A DNA stretch of 10,628 nt from the NCBI GenBank assembly GCA_003670825.1, contig QWQL01000053.1:1-10628 (forward strand). The letters run 5' to 3'. Of this stretch, positions 5,961 through 10,628 are shown in pieces. The position numbers were made by a program, and so were the translations under genes. The stretch's first letter is position 1; every line of letters starts with the position of its first letter. The notes beneath the pieces were generated by a model. It worked only from the letters and a program-made list of their open reading frames with translations. It made no database searches and was not told the origin of the DNA. This DNA is from Planctomycetota bacterium (GTDB lineage: Bacteria; Planctomycetota; Planctomycetia; Pirellulales; UBA1268).

Positions 5961-6911
5961 ATGAAACCTCTCGATATGCCGGTCTTCGACGCCGACCAGG
6001 GGCCTAGTTTCCTGCAACTCGCCTGGGGCCAGAGCCTCGCCGACCACGTGGCCAAGCGGGCCCGCGACTGGTTGCTGGAGGACCTGGGGCACGAATGCGA
6101 TTGGACGAGCATCAGCCTGATCGCCCCCGACGCCCGCAGCGAACTGGCTGTGGTGGCCCGCAAGGCCGGCGTCGTGGCGGGCCTGCCGGCGGCTGCCGTC
6201 GTGGCGGGCGTGGCCGATCCCGCGCTGGTGTTTCGCCCTGTCGTCGCCGACGGTGCGAACGTGGCGGCCGGCGAGACGGTGGCGACCCTCTCCGGCAGCA
6301 CCCGCAGCGTGCTGGCGGCGGAACGGACGATCCTCAACCTGCTAGGACGGCTATCGGGGATCGCAACGGCCACGCGGCGGCTGGTCGATGCGGTGGCCGG
6401 CACGCCCTGCCGCGTCTACGACACCCGCAAGACCGTGCCGGGCTGGCGGCTGCTCGACAAGTACGCCGTTCGCACGGGAGGCGGCTGGAACCACCGCCTT
6501 GGGCTCTACGATGCGATCCTGATCAAAGACAACCATCTGGCGGCGGCAGCCGTCGAGGGCGTATCGCCCGCCGACGCGGTCCAGATCGGCCGGGCATTCC
6601 TCGCCAAGACATTCCCGCCGGAGCGGGCGGCGGCGATGGTGGTGGAGATCGAGATCGACTCGTTCGCCCAGCTCGGGGCGGTGCTGGCCGCCGGCCCTGA
6701 TATCGTGCTGCTCGACAACATGGAGGTCGGGGAGCTTGAGCGGTGCGTGGCCCTGCGCAACGCGACCGCGCCCCGAGTGGTGCTCGAGGCATCGGGCGGC
6801 ATCCGCCTCGAGACGGTGGCGGCGATCGCCGCCACGGGCGTCGATCGAGTGAGCACCGGTTGGACGACACACGACGCCCCGTGGCTCGATGTGGCGCTCG
6901 ACTGGAGGTAA
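5961..6911 (+). CDS. nadC: Nicotinate-nucleotide pyrophosphorylase (quinolinate phosphoribosyltransferase)
   Basis: NadC converts quinolinate and PRPP to nicotinate mononucleotide with release of CO2 and pyrophosphate, the entry to NAD in de novo synthesis. The product is 316 residues from the ATG at 5961. Starts at 5898 and 5940 would lengthen an already long protein, and AGG lies 5 nt before this ATG. Motifs are RSVLAAERTILNLLGRLSGI (115-134), DTRKTVPG (154-161), RTGGGWNHRLGLYDA (171-185) with the substrate-binding Arg and His, LIKDNH (187-192), VEIEID (228-233), LLDNM (250-254) and EASGGI (276-281). The final phosphate-loop region reads VSTGWTTHDAP where most family members have a GA pair. 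The gene stands alone here: nadA and nadB are absent from the window. The comEA gene diverges from it. Confidence 0.96.
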   Translation: MKPLDMPVFDADQGPSFLQLAWGQSLADHVAKRARDWLLEDLGHECDWTSISLIAPDARSELAVVARKAGVVAGLPAAAVVAGVADPALVFRPVVADGANVAAGETVATLSGSTRSVLAAERTILNLLGRLSGIATATRRLVDAVAGTPCRVYDTRKTVPGWRLLDKYAVRTGGGWNHRLGLYDAILIKDNHLAAAAVEGVSPADAVQIGRAFLAKTFPPERAAAMVVEIEIDSFAQLGAVLAAGPDIVLLDNMEVGELERCVALRNATAPRVVLEASGGIRLETVAAIAATGVDRVSTGWTTHDAPWLDVALDWR

Positions 6912-6934
6912 AAACCTCACGGCAGGATGCCGTG
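6910..6934 (-). terminator. Intrinsic terminator reading from rpsU
   Basis: On the minus strand CACGGCA-TCC-TGCCGTG (6934 to 6918) is a perfect 7-bp hairpin followed after AGG by TTTTT (6914-6910). This is the normal form of a Rho-independent terminator for transcripts coming from rpsU. The same hairpin in the second repeat copy (6995-7011) is followed by a T6 run (6984-6979) ten bases further on. In the plus direction no T-run follows, so nadC gains no intrinsic terminator from it. Confidence 0.6.
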
Positions 6935-6974
6935 CTCACGCGGTCAGGCTGCACCGGCCAGGATGGCGGTGCAG
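6915..6974. repeat. 60-bp double-hairpin repeat, copy 1
   Basis: This copy is identical to the copy at 6992-7051 except for one base (A6953 versus C7030), and the period is 77 bp. It holds two hairpins. The first is a perfect 7-bp stem CACGGCA/TGCCGTG with loop GGA (6918-6934). The second has stem CTGCACC/GGTGCAG plus GCCA/TGGC with one bulged G and again loop GGA (6949-6974). The head sequence CAGGATG is the same in both hairpins. Confidence 0.85.
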
Positions 6975-6991
6975 ACGTAAAAAAGTAGCGC

Positions 6992-7051
6992 CCTCACGGC
7001 AGGATGCCGTGCTCACGCGGTCAGGCTGCCCCGGCCAGGATGGCGGTGCAG
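6992..7051. repeat. 60-bp double-hairpin repeat, copy 2
   Basis: This is the second direct copy, ending 7 bp from the rpsU stop codon. The single difference from copy 1 (C at 7030) breaks one pair of the second hairpin, but here the stem is lengthened outward to GGCTGC/GCAGCC (7024-7029 and 7048-7053). Between the copies lies a 17-bp spacer with a run of six A. Confidence 0.85.
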
Positions 7052-7058
7052 CCGTGAA

Positions 7059-7253
7059 TTACACCCCGAGAAGGCGATTCCGCTTCGTCCGCCGTTCGGC
7101 ACGCAGGCGGGCACGCCGCTTGGTCTCGCTGGGCTTCTCGAAGAACTCGCGGCGGCGCATCTCTTTCTTGATGCCGCTCCGCTCCACCAACTTGCGGAAG
7201 CGGCGAACCGCCTCCTGAATGCTCTCCCGCTCGCGAACCGTCAACTTGACCAT
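7059..7253 (-). CDS. rpsU: Small ribosomal subunit protein bS21
   Basis: This 64-residue basic protein joins the 30S subunit near the anti-Shine-Dalgarno end of 16S rRNA and assists translation initiation. The sequence MVKLTVRERESIQEAVRRF, followed by RSGIKKEMRRREFFEKPSE, is the S21 core, and a Lys/Arg-rich C-terminal helix follows. The length is normal for the family. The ATG at 7253 is chosen because GGAG lies 6 nt upstream. The frame could open 8 codons earlier at 7277, but that start has no support. The gene is transcribed alone, convergent with nadC and divergent from the channel gene, and is followed by the hairpin repeats that include its probable terminator. Confidence 0.96.
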   Translation of the reverse strand: MVKLTVRERESIQEAVRRFRKLVERSGIKKEMRRREFFEKPSETKRRARLRAERRTKRNRLLGV

Positions 7254-7313
7254 GCGCACTCCGAAACGTCGATCCACCGGTCAGACGCCCATCGCCCAAC
7301 CAGCAAGTCCCGA

Positions 7314-7342
7314 AAGATAGCGTATCCTGCCCGGGCAGTCCA
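7314..7342 (-). promoter_or_regulatory. Predicted rpsU promoter with palindromic spacer
   Basis: On the minus strand TGGACT (7342-7337) and TATCTT (7319-7314) match the -35 and -10 consensus at 4 of 6 bases each with a 17-bp spacer. Transcription would start near 7307, about 54 nt before the ATG. The spacer and the end of the -35 box contain CTGCCCGGGCAG (7327-7338), a perfect 12-bp palindrome that could be an operator. Confidence 0.35.
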
Positions 7343-7379
7343 TCGCGGCCCCCTGGGGCCCGGTCGCGGGTGGGGGCGT

Positions 7380-7408
7380 TTGTCGGCGGGGCCGCCGCCC
7401 GGCACAAT
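7380..7408 (+). promoter_or_regulatory. Weak promoter candidate for the channel-phosphodiesterase pair
   Basis: TTGTCG (7380-7385) and CACAAT (7403-7408) each match consensus at 4 of 6 bases with a 17-bp spacer, about 45 bp before the ATG at 7454. The surrounding DNA (7343-7402) is very GC-rich and holds other inverted repeats such as GGCCCC-CT-GGGGCC (7347-7360). This is a low-grade match. Confidence 0.22.
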
Positions 7409-7453
7409 CTCGGCCACTTCCGTCCGCGTTCTGCACCCCTCCGAGCCCCGTCC

Positions 7454-8980
7454 ATGCCGCTCCCCACTGTCACGGCCGTGCTCGTCGCGGTGGGCTCCCC
7501 CTGGTCGCTGGATGCCGACCTTCAGCGGAAGGTGCTCGGTGCCGCGATCGTCTGGGCGGTTGCCCTGGCGACGGTGCCCCGAGCTCGCCGATGGATGACG
7601 GTCTGGCCGCTCCTGCTGCTCCTGCTGGCGCCGGTGCCCTACCTGGTCGCCCTGTTGTTTCCGGAGTCGGCCGAGGCTCCGGCACTGGCCCTCGACGGCT
7701 GCCACTTCTTCTTGCTCGCCTCGCTCCTGCAGTCGGCCTTGGTGGTCTTCGCCGTGTCGCTCTGGGAACGGTTTGCCAGCCCGTGGCCGCGGATCTTCCT
7801 CGACGTGTTTCGCTGGGTGCTGTTCGCCACCGCGTTCGTGGCGGTGCTCTACGAGTCGGGCGTCAACGCCGGCAACCTGTTCACGGGATCGGCCCTGGTG
7901 ACGGCGGCGCTCGGCTTCGCCCTCCGGGACACGCTGGGCAACGTGTTCTCGGGCCTCGCGATCCACGCCGAGCGGCCGTTCGAGGTGGGGGACTGGATCC
8001 AGTACGACCAGAACCAGGCCCACATCGGCAAGGTGGTCGAGATCAACTGGCGGGCCACGAAGGTGATTACGCTCGACGAGGCTTACGTGATCGTTCCCAA
8101 CGGACAACTGGCCCAGGCCTCGATCCGCAACTTCACCAAGCCCGAGCCCTGGTCGCGGCGGAGCCTGTTCGTGGTAACGCCCTACGACGTGCCGCCCCAG
8201 CGGGTGCAGGAGATCATCCTCGAAGCGCTCAAGGGGAGCTTCGGCGTGCTCGAGCGGCCCCCGCCCTCGGTGGTCACCAACGATTTCAAGGAACGGGGCA
8301 TCGAGCACTGGGTGCGGCTGTTCACGACAGAGTTCGACAAACGCGACCGCGTGGACGGCATGGCACGGGACCGGATCTGGTACGCGCTCGCCCGGCATGG
8401 GATCGAGATCCCCGTGGCAACGCATGCGATCCGGCTCACGGAACTGCCTCCGCCGCCGCCGCCGGAAAGCCGGGAGTCGGCGATCGATCGCCGGGCCGAG
8501 TGCCTCAAGCGCATCGGCCTGCTCGACTCGCTCGGGGCGACGCATGTCCGCCGGCTGGCGGAGGAGAACGTCGATCGCATCTACGCGGCGGGCGAGCAGG
8601 TGATCCGGCAGGGTGAACCGGGCGGCAGCATGTTCGTGATCATGACGGGAAGCGTGGAGGTGACGGCCCGCGAGGCAGACCAGCCCGCCGCCAGGCTCGC
8701 TGTGCTGGGGGAGGGAGACTACTTCGGCGAGATGTCGCTGATGACCGGGGCGCCGCGGGTGGCCACGGTGACCACGCTGTGCGAGTCGCGGCTGCTCGAA
8801 GTGGGGAAGGCGTCGTTCGGGGCGATGCTGGTGGCCGAGCCGGAGCTGATGGATTCCCTGTGCAGGTCGCTCCAGCTGCGGCTCGCCGAGCGGACGCAGG
8901 CGATCTCGGGTGTGGGCCGCGCCACGCCGGAGGTGCAGGACATCTTCCGCAAGATCCATGATTTCTTTGCCGCGCCCTAG
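7454..8980 (+). CDS. MscS-type channel with C-terminal cyclic-nucleotide-binding domain (bCNG family)
   Basis: The product has 508 residues. An N-terminal membrane part has hydrophobic segments at about 26-41, 51-69, 85-103 and 115-133. A pore-lining segment and the MscS beta domain follow at about 143-230: SALVTAALGFALRDTLGNVF, then ERPFEVGDWIQY and VIVPNGQLAQASIRNF. A mixed domain extends to about 328, then a poly-proline linker (332-337). A cyclic-nucleotide-binding domain fills about 355-475. Its phosphate-binding cassette GDYFGEMSLMTGAPRVATVT (421-440) keeps the glutamate (E426) and arginine (R435) that contact ribose and phosphate. Bacterial channels of this build are known as bCNG and can open on cyclic-nucleotide binding rather than only by tension. 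Val after the arginine, not Thr, hints at cAMP over cGMP. The start at 7454 gives the expected N-terminus, though its Shine-Dalgarno is weak. The stop TAG overlaps the ribosome binding site of the next gene. Confidence 0.92.
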   Translation: MPLPTVTAVLVAVGSPWSLDADLQRKVLGAAIVWAVALATVPRARRWMTVWPLLLLLLAPVPYLVALLFPESAEAPALALDGCHFFLLASLLQSALVVFAVSLWERFASPWPRIFLDVFRWVLFATAFVAVLYESGVNAGNLFTGSALVTAALGFALRDTLGNVFSGLAIHAERPFEVGDWIQYDQNQAHIGKVVEINWRATKVITLDEAYVIVPNGQLAQASIRNFTKPEPWSRRSLFVVTPYDVPPQRVQEIILEALKGSFGVLERPPPSVVTNDFKERGIEHWVRLFTTEFDKRDRVDGMARDRIWYALARHGIEIPVATHAIRLTELPPPPPPESRESAIDRRAECLKRIGLLDSLGATHVRRLAEENVDRIYAAGEQVIRQGEPGGSMFVIMTGSVEVTAREADQPAARLAVLGEGDYFGEMSLMTGAPRVATVTTLCESRLLEVGKASFGAMLVAEPELMDSLCRSLQLRLAERTQAISGVGRATPEVQDIFRKIHDFFAAP

Positions 8981-8993
8981 GAGGCACGCCGTG

Positions 8994-9755
8994 ATGAAGG
9001 TCGAACTGCTCCCCTCCAGCATCCCGCCGACAGAGGCCCAGTTTCTGGTGTCGTTTCTCGTCAACGACGAGATCGCCATCGACGCCGGCTCGCTCGGCCT
9101 GGTCTCCAACCTGCAGAAGCAGGAGCGGGTGCGGTACGTGTTCATCACGCACGAGCACGTCGACCACATCGCCACGCTGCCGATCTTTCTGGAGAATGTC
9201 TACATGCCGGGGCCCGACTGCGTGGAGCTGCTGGGCATGGAGGATGTGCTCGACTTCATCCACCGCGACGTCTTCAACGGCCGCGTCTGGCCCGACTTCT
9301 TCGCGCTCTCGACCGGCGACGACCGGTTCGTGACGGGCACGCCGCTGAAGCTTCACGAGCCGGTCATGCGGGCCGGGCTGACCATCACGCCCATTCCGGT
9401 GTCGCACTGCGTCGACACGCTCGGCTTTGTCGTCGACGACGGCCGGGCTGCGGTGGCGTTTCCGTCCGACACCGGGCCGACGGACGTGCTCTGGGAGCAC
9501 CTGGCGGCGGCGCCTCGGCTCGACGCCGTCTTTCTGGAGGTGAGTTTTCCCAACGGCCATTCCGACCTGGCCGCCATGACGGGGCATCACTGCCCGGCGA
9601 CGTTTGCGGCGGAGGTGCGGAAGTGCCGCCGCGATGTCCGCTGGATCGTCGTCCATCGCAAGGCCCGGTTCGCGGCTGAGATCGCCCGCGAACTGGAGGC
9701 CCTGAACCTGCCCCGCGTGGAGTTCGTGAAGCCGGGCGTCGCCTACGAGTTTTGA
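8994..9755 (+). CDS. Metallo-beta-lactamase-fold hydrolase, probable 3',5'-cyclic-nucleotide phosphodiesterase
   Basis: The product is a 253-residue soluble protein. The metal-binding motif is THEHVDHIATLPIF (52-65; H53, H55, D57, H58). Further ligand candidates are H138 (PVSHCVDTLGF), D159 (PSDTGPTDV) and H221 (VVHRKARF). The segments NVYMPGPDCVELLG and RDVFNGRVWPDFFALS match what I remember of bacterial proteins annotated as cyclic-nucleotide phosphodiesterases, related to class II (PDE1/CpdP) enzymes. Another substrate cannot be excluded from sequence alone. AGGAGG at 8979-8984 serves either the ATG at 8994 or the adjacent in-frame GTG at 8991. The gene follows the cyclic-nucleotide-binding channel by 13 bp, and the channel stop codon lies in this ribosome binding site, so the two are almost certainly cotranscribed. 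This supports a role in removing the ligand of the channel. Confidence 0.82.
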   Translation: MKVELLPSSIPPTEAQFLVSFLVNDEIAIDAGSLGLVSNLQKQERVRYVFITHEHVDHIATLPIFLENVYMPGPDCVELLGMEDVLDFIHRDVFNGRVWPDFFALSTGDDRFVTGTPLKLHEPVMRAGLTITPIPVSHCVDTLGFVVDDGRAAVAFPSDTGPTDVLWEHLAAAPRLDAVFLEVSFPNGHSDLAAMTGHHCPATFAAEVRKCRRDVRWIVVHRKARFAAEIARELEALNLPRVEFVKPGVAYEF

Positions 9756-9988
9756 CGCCGGCCTCGCCGCCGCATCAACGCCACCAGGCCCGCACCGCAG
9801 GCGAGGGCGACGGCCGTGGTGGTCGGCTCGGGCACGATTTGGAGCGCCTGGATGCCGTTGTTGGTGCTCAATGCATAAATCGTCGGTGTGCCAGCGAACC
9901 CCCCTGATGACATGAGTGGCGTGAAATCACTAAACCTGCGCGAGTTGTACGCCGTTATACCGGAGCGCCAAGAGCCGCGGAATGAAAT
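9743..9988 (-). pseudogene. C-terminal remnant of a PEP-CTERM secreted protein
   Basis: About 81 residues remain. ISFRGSWRSGITAYNSRRFS and then an Ala/Gly/Thr-rich stretch lead to IQALQIVPEPTTTAVALACG, a short hydrophobic segment and the basic end MRRRGRRQNS. VPEPTT plus membrane helix plus arginines is the PEP-CTERM signal, recognised by an exosortase that removes it during export. The frame stays open to an ATG at 10045, but residues before 9988 come from the direct repeats starting at 9991 and read like non-coding sequence. There is no signal peptide or catalytic or binding domain, so this is the tail of a gene broken by an insertion or deletion. Its stop codon lies within the phosphodiesterase gene, giving a 13-bp convergent overlap. 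Confidence 0.65.
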
Positions 9989-9990
9989 GT

Positions 9991-10064
9991 GACGAATCGG
10001 GCATGGGTAGGGACGAATCGGGCGCGCTTGGGACGAAACGGGCAAATCGAGGGACGAATCAGCG
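9991..10064 (+). repeat. Four direct repeats with 20-21 bp period
   Basis: GACGAATCGGGC occurs at 9991 and 10012, GACGAAACGGGC at 10032 and GACGAATCAGCG at 10053. The starts are 21, 20 and 21 bp apart, about two turns of the helix, so all copies face the same side. Three of the four copies are preceded by GG. Such phased repeats are typical of protein-binding arrays, including transposase-binding ends of IS21-like elements. They begin exactly where the PEP-CTERM remnant loses its coding character. Confidence 0.7.
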
Positions 10065-10269
10065 GACGCATCACCGTTGAAAGCCTGACGGCGTCACACG
10101 GTTCATGAGGTACGGGCTCACTACGTAGCTACAGGTTTTTGAGCTGCGCTGATCAGCGTCGATGGCGGTACAGGTAGAAAACCTGCACCTACGAGAGACG
10201 GGCGGTGAAAAGAAATCCCTTCATGTCGATGGCGACGTCGCGCCACCCAGGGCTCACGCCCAGAGGCTT
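10065..10269. other. Gene-free stretch with palindromes and hairpins
   Basis: I see no gene here, and the forward open frames entering it from 10162 and 10205 are antisense to the next PEP-CTERM gene. The stretch holds overlapping palindromes CTACGTAG (10121-10128) and GTAGCTAC (10125-10132), the perfect 12-bp palindrome CGCTGATCAGCG (10147-10158), and a hairpin of 9 pairs with one mismatch around loop AGAAA (10167-10189). A small hairpin GGGC-TCAC-GCCC (10250-10261) lies just after the stop codon of the minus-strand gene and could end its transcript, although no T-run follows. The DNA may be the inside of a decayed mobile element. Confidence 0.4.
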
Positions 10270-10628
10270 TTACGTGTGGTTCGCGGAGCGAAGCCGGCTC
10301 GCACGAACTCTCCTTCGCCTCCGGCGGGAGACCTCGAACGCCACGGCAGTTGGCAGTCCTACCGAGAGAAGGGCTACGGTCGTGGGCTCCGGCACCGCGG
10401 CGACCGTGATCGGCGTGTTGAGCTGGTTCTCGAAGGCGAATGCGTTCACCGTCACCTGATTCGGGCTGCCAACGACGTAGTTGATGCTCACCCAGCCGTA
10501 ATACGCGTCGGTGCCGGATAGCATCTGGAGACCGGCGTAGCCGGGGGATACGCCAGACTTCCAGTCACCACCAAAGTTTGGATCGGCCGAGCTGTACGTC
10601 CCCGCTCCCACCGTCCCGCCCGCCGAGA
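10270..10628 (-). CDS. PEP-CTERM secreted protein, 3' part only
   Basis: The frame is open from the right edge to a TAA at 10270-10272, giving the last 118 residues of a longer protein. The first GTG (10611) is internal, because the frame continues upstream to the edge as SAGGTVGAG. The visible ectodomain end contains GTDAYYGWVSINYVV and NQVTVNAFAFENQLNTPITV, a beta-rich pattern common just before the sorting signal of planctomycete PEP-CTERM proteins. AVPEPTTVALLSVGLPTAVA followed by six arginines is the PEP-CTERM signal, here with an unusually long basic tail (VRASRLRSANHT). The protein is presumably exported, cut by an exosortase and released or attached at the cell surface. It is not a duplicate of the remnant at 9743-9988, since the ectodomain parts differ. 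Confidence 0.78.
   Translation of the reverse strand, partial: SAGGTVGAGTYSSADPNFGGDWKSGVSPGYAGLQMLSGTDAYYGWVSINYVVGSPNQVTVNAFAFENQLNTPITVAAVPEPTTVALLSVGLPTAVAFEVSRRRRRRVRASRLRSANHT

Noticed and set aside
5883..6092. Longer comEA start at 6092
   Set aside because: The extra 70 residues are antisense to the nadC start region and do not resemble a signal or domain. The membrane anchor begins properly at 5882.
8447..8464. CCG-type triplet repeat as a mobile or regulatory repeat
   Set aside because: It is explained by the poly-proline linker between the channel part and the nucleotide-binding domain.
7241..9175. Minus-strand open frame of over 640 codons opposite the channel gene and overlapping rpsU
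   Set aside because: The complementary strand encodes a channel with full motifs. The antisense product is low-complexity Arg/His/Gly sequence, and the frame would also cross the rpsU promoter region.
8640..9656. Minus-strand open frame of about 340 codons opposite the phosphodiesterase gene
   Set aside because: It is a shadow of the metal-hydrolase gene, with no domain and a low-complexity C-terminus.
9991..10064. CRISPR array
   Set aside because: The units are 12 bp with about 8-9 bp between them and degenerate copies. There are no spacer-length gaps and no cas genes.
10162..10521. Plus-strand open frames overlapping the right-hand PEP-CTERM gene
   Set aside because: They are antisense to the VPEPTT-containing frame, with no domain and Arg/His/Gly-rich composition.

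Overview
The window is GC-rich, gene-dense bacterial DNA, most likely from a planctomycete (Pirellulales-like). The evidence is two protein C-termini with the PEP-CTERM sorting signal (VPEPTT, hydrophobic stretch, arginine cluster), a short S21 ribosomal protein of the kind I associate with planctomycetes, few strong Shine-Dalgarno sequences, and hairpin-rich intergenic regions. PEP-CTERM also occurs in other phyla, so the assignment is an inference. Long open frames antisense to real genes are common here and are compositional shadows.

Layout, left to right. Positions 1-407 (minus) hold the 5' part of an exported protein of unknown function that runs off the left edge. Divergent from it, 574-2154 (plus) encodes a two-part CaiB/BaiF (family III) CoA-transferase behind a recognisable promoter with an inverted repeat in its spacer. 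Convergent to it is a minus-strand cluster read from right to left: a ComEA-like helix-hairpin-helix protein (5499-5882), uvrB (3421-5502, overlapping comEA by ATGA) and a soluble PAS-type sensor histidine kinase (2287-3369). nadC (5961-6911, plus) diverges from comEA. It converges on rpsU (7059-7253, minus), with two copies of a 60-bp double-hairpin repeat between them. One of these hairpins forms an intrinsic terminator for rpsU.

Divergent from rpsU is the functionally most interesting pair. An MscS-type channel with a C-terminal cyclic-nucleotide-binding domain (bCNG type, 7454-8980) is followed after 13 bp by a metallo-beta-lactamase-fold protein of the 3',5'-cyclic-nucleotide phosphodiesterase type (8994-9755). 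The two are probably a cotranscribed receptor/hydrolase unit for cyclic nucleotides. No cyclase is in the window.

The right end looks like accessory DNA. It contains a PEP-CTERM gene remnant (about the last 81 codons) that breaks off exactly where four direct repeats with a 20-21 bp period begin, possibly one end of an IS21-like element. A stretch of palindromes without a gene follows, then the 3' end of a second PEP-CTERM gene leaving the window. I found no rRNA, tRNA or CRISPR array and no complete insertion sequence.
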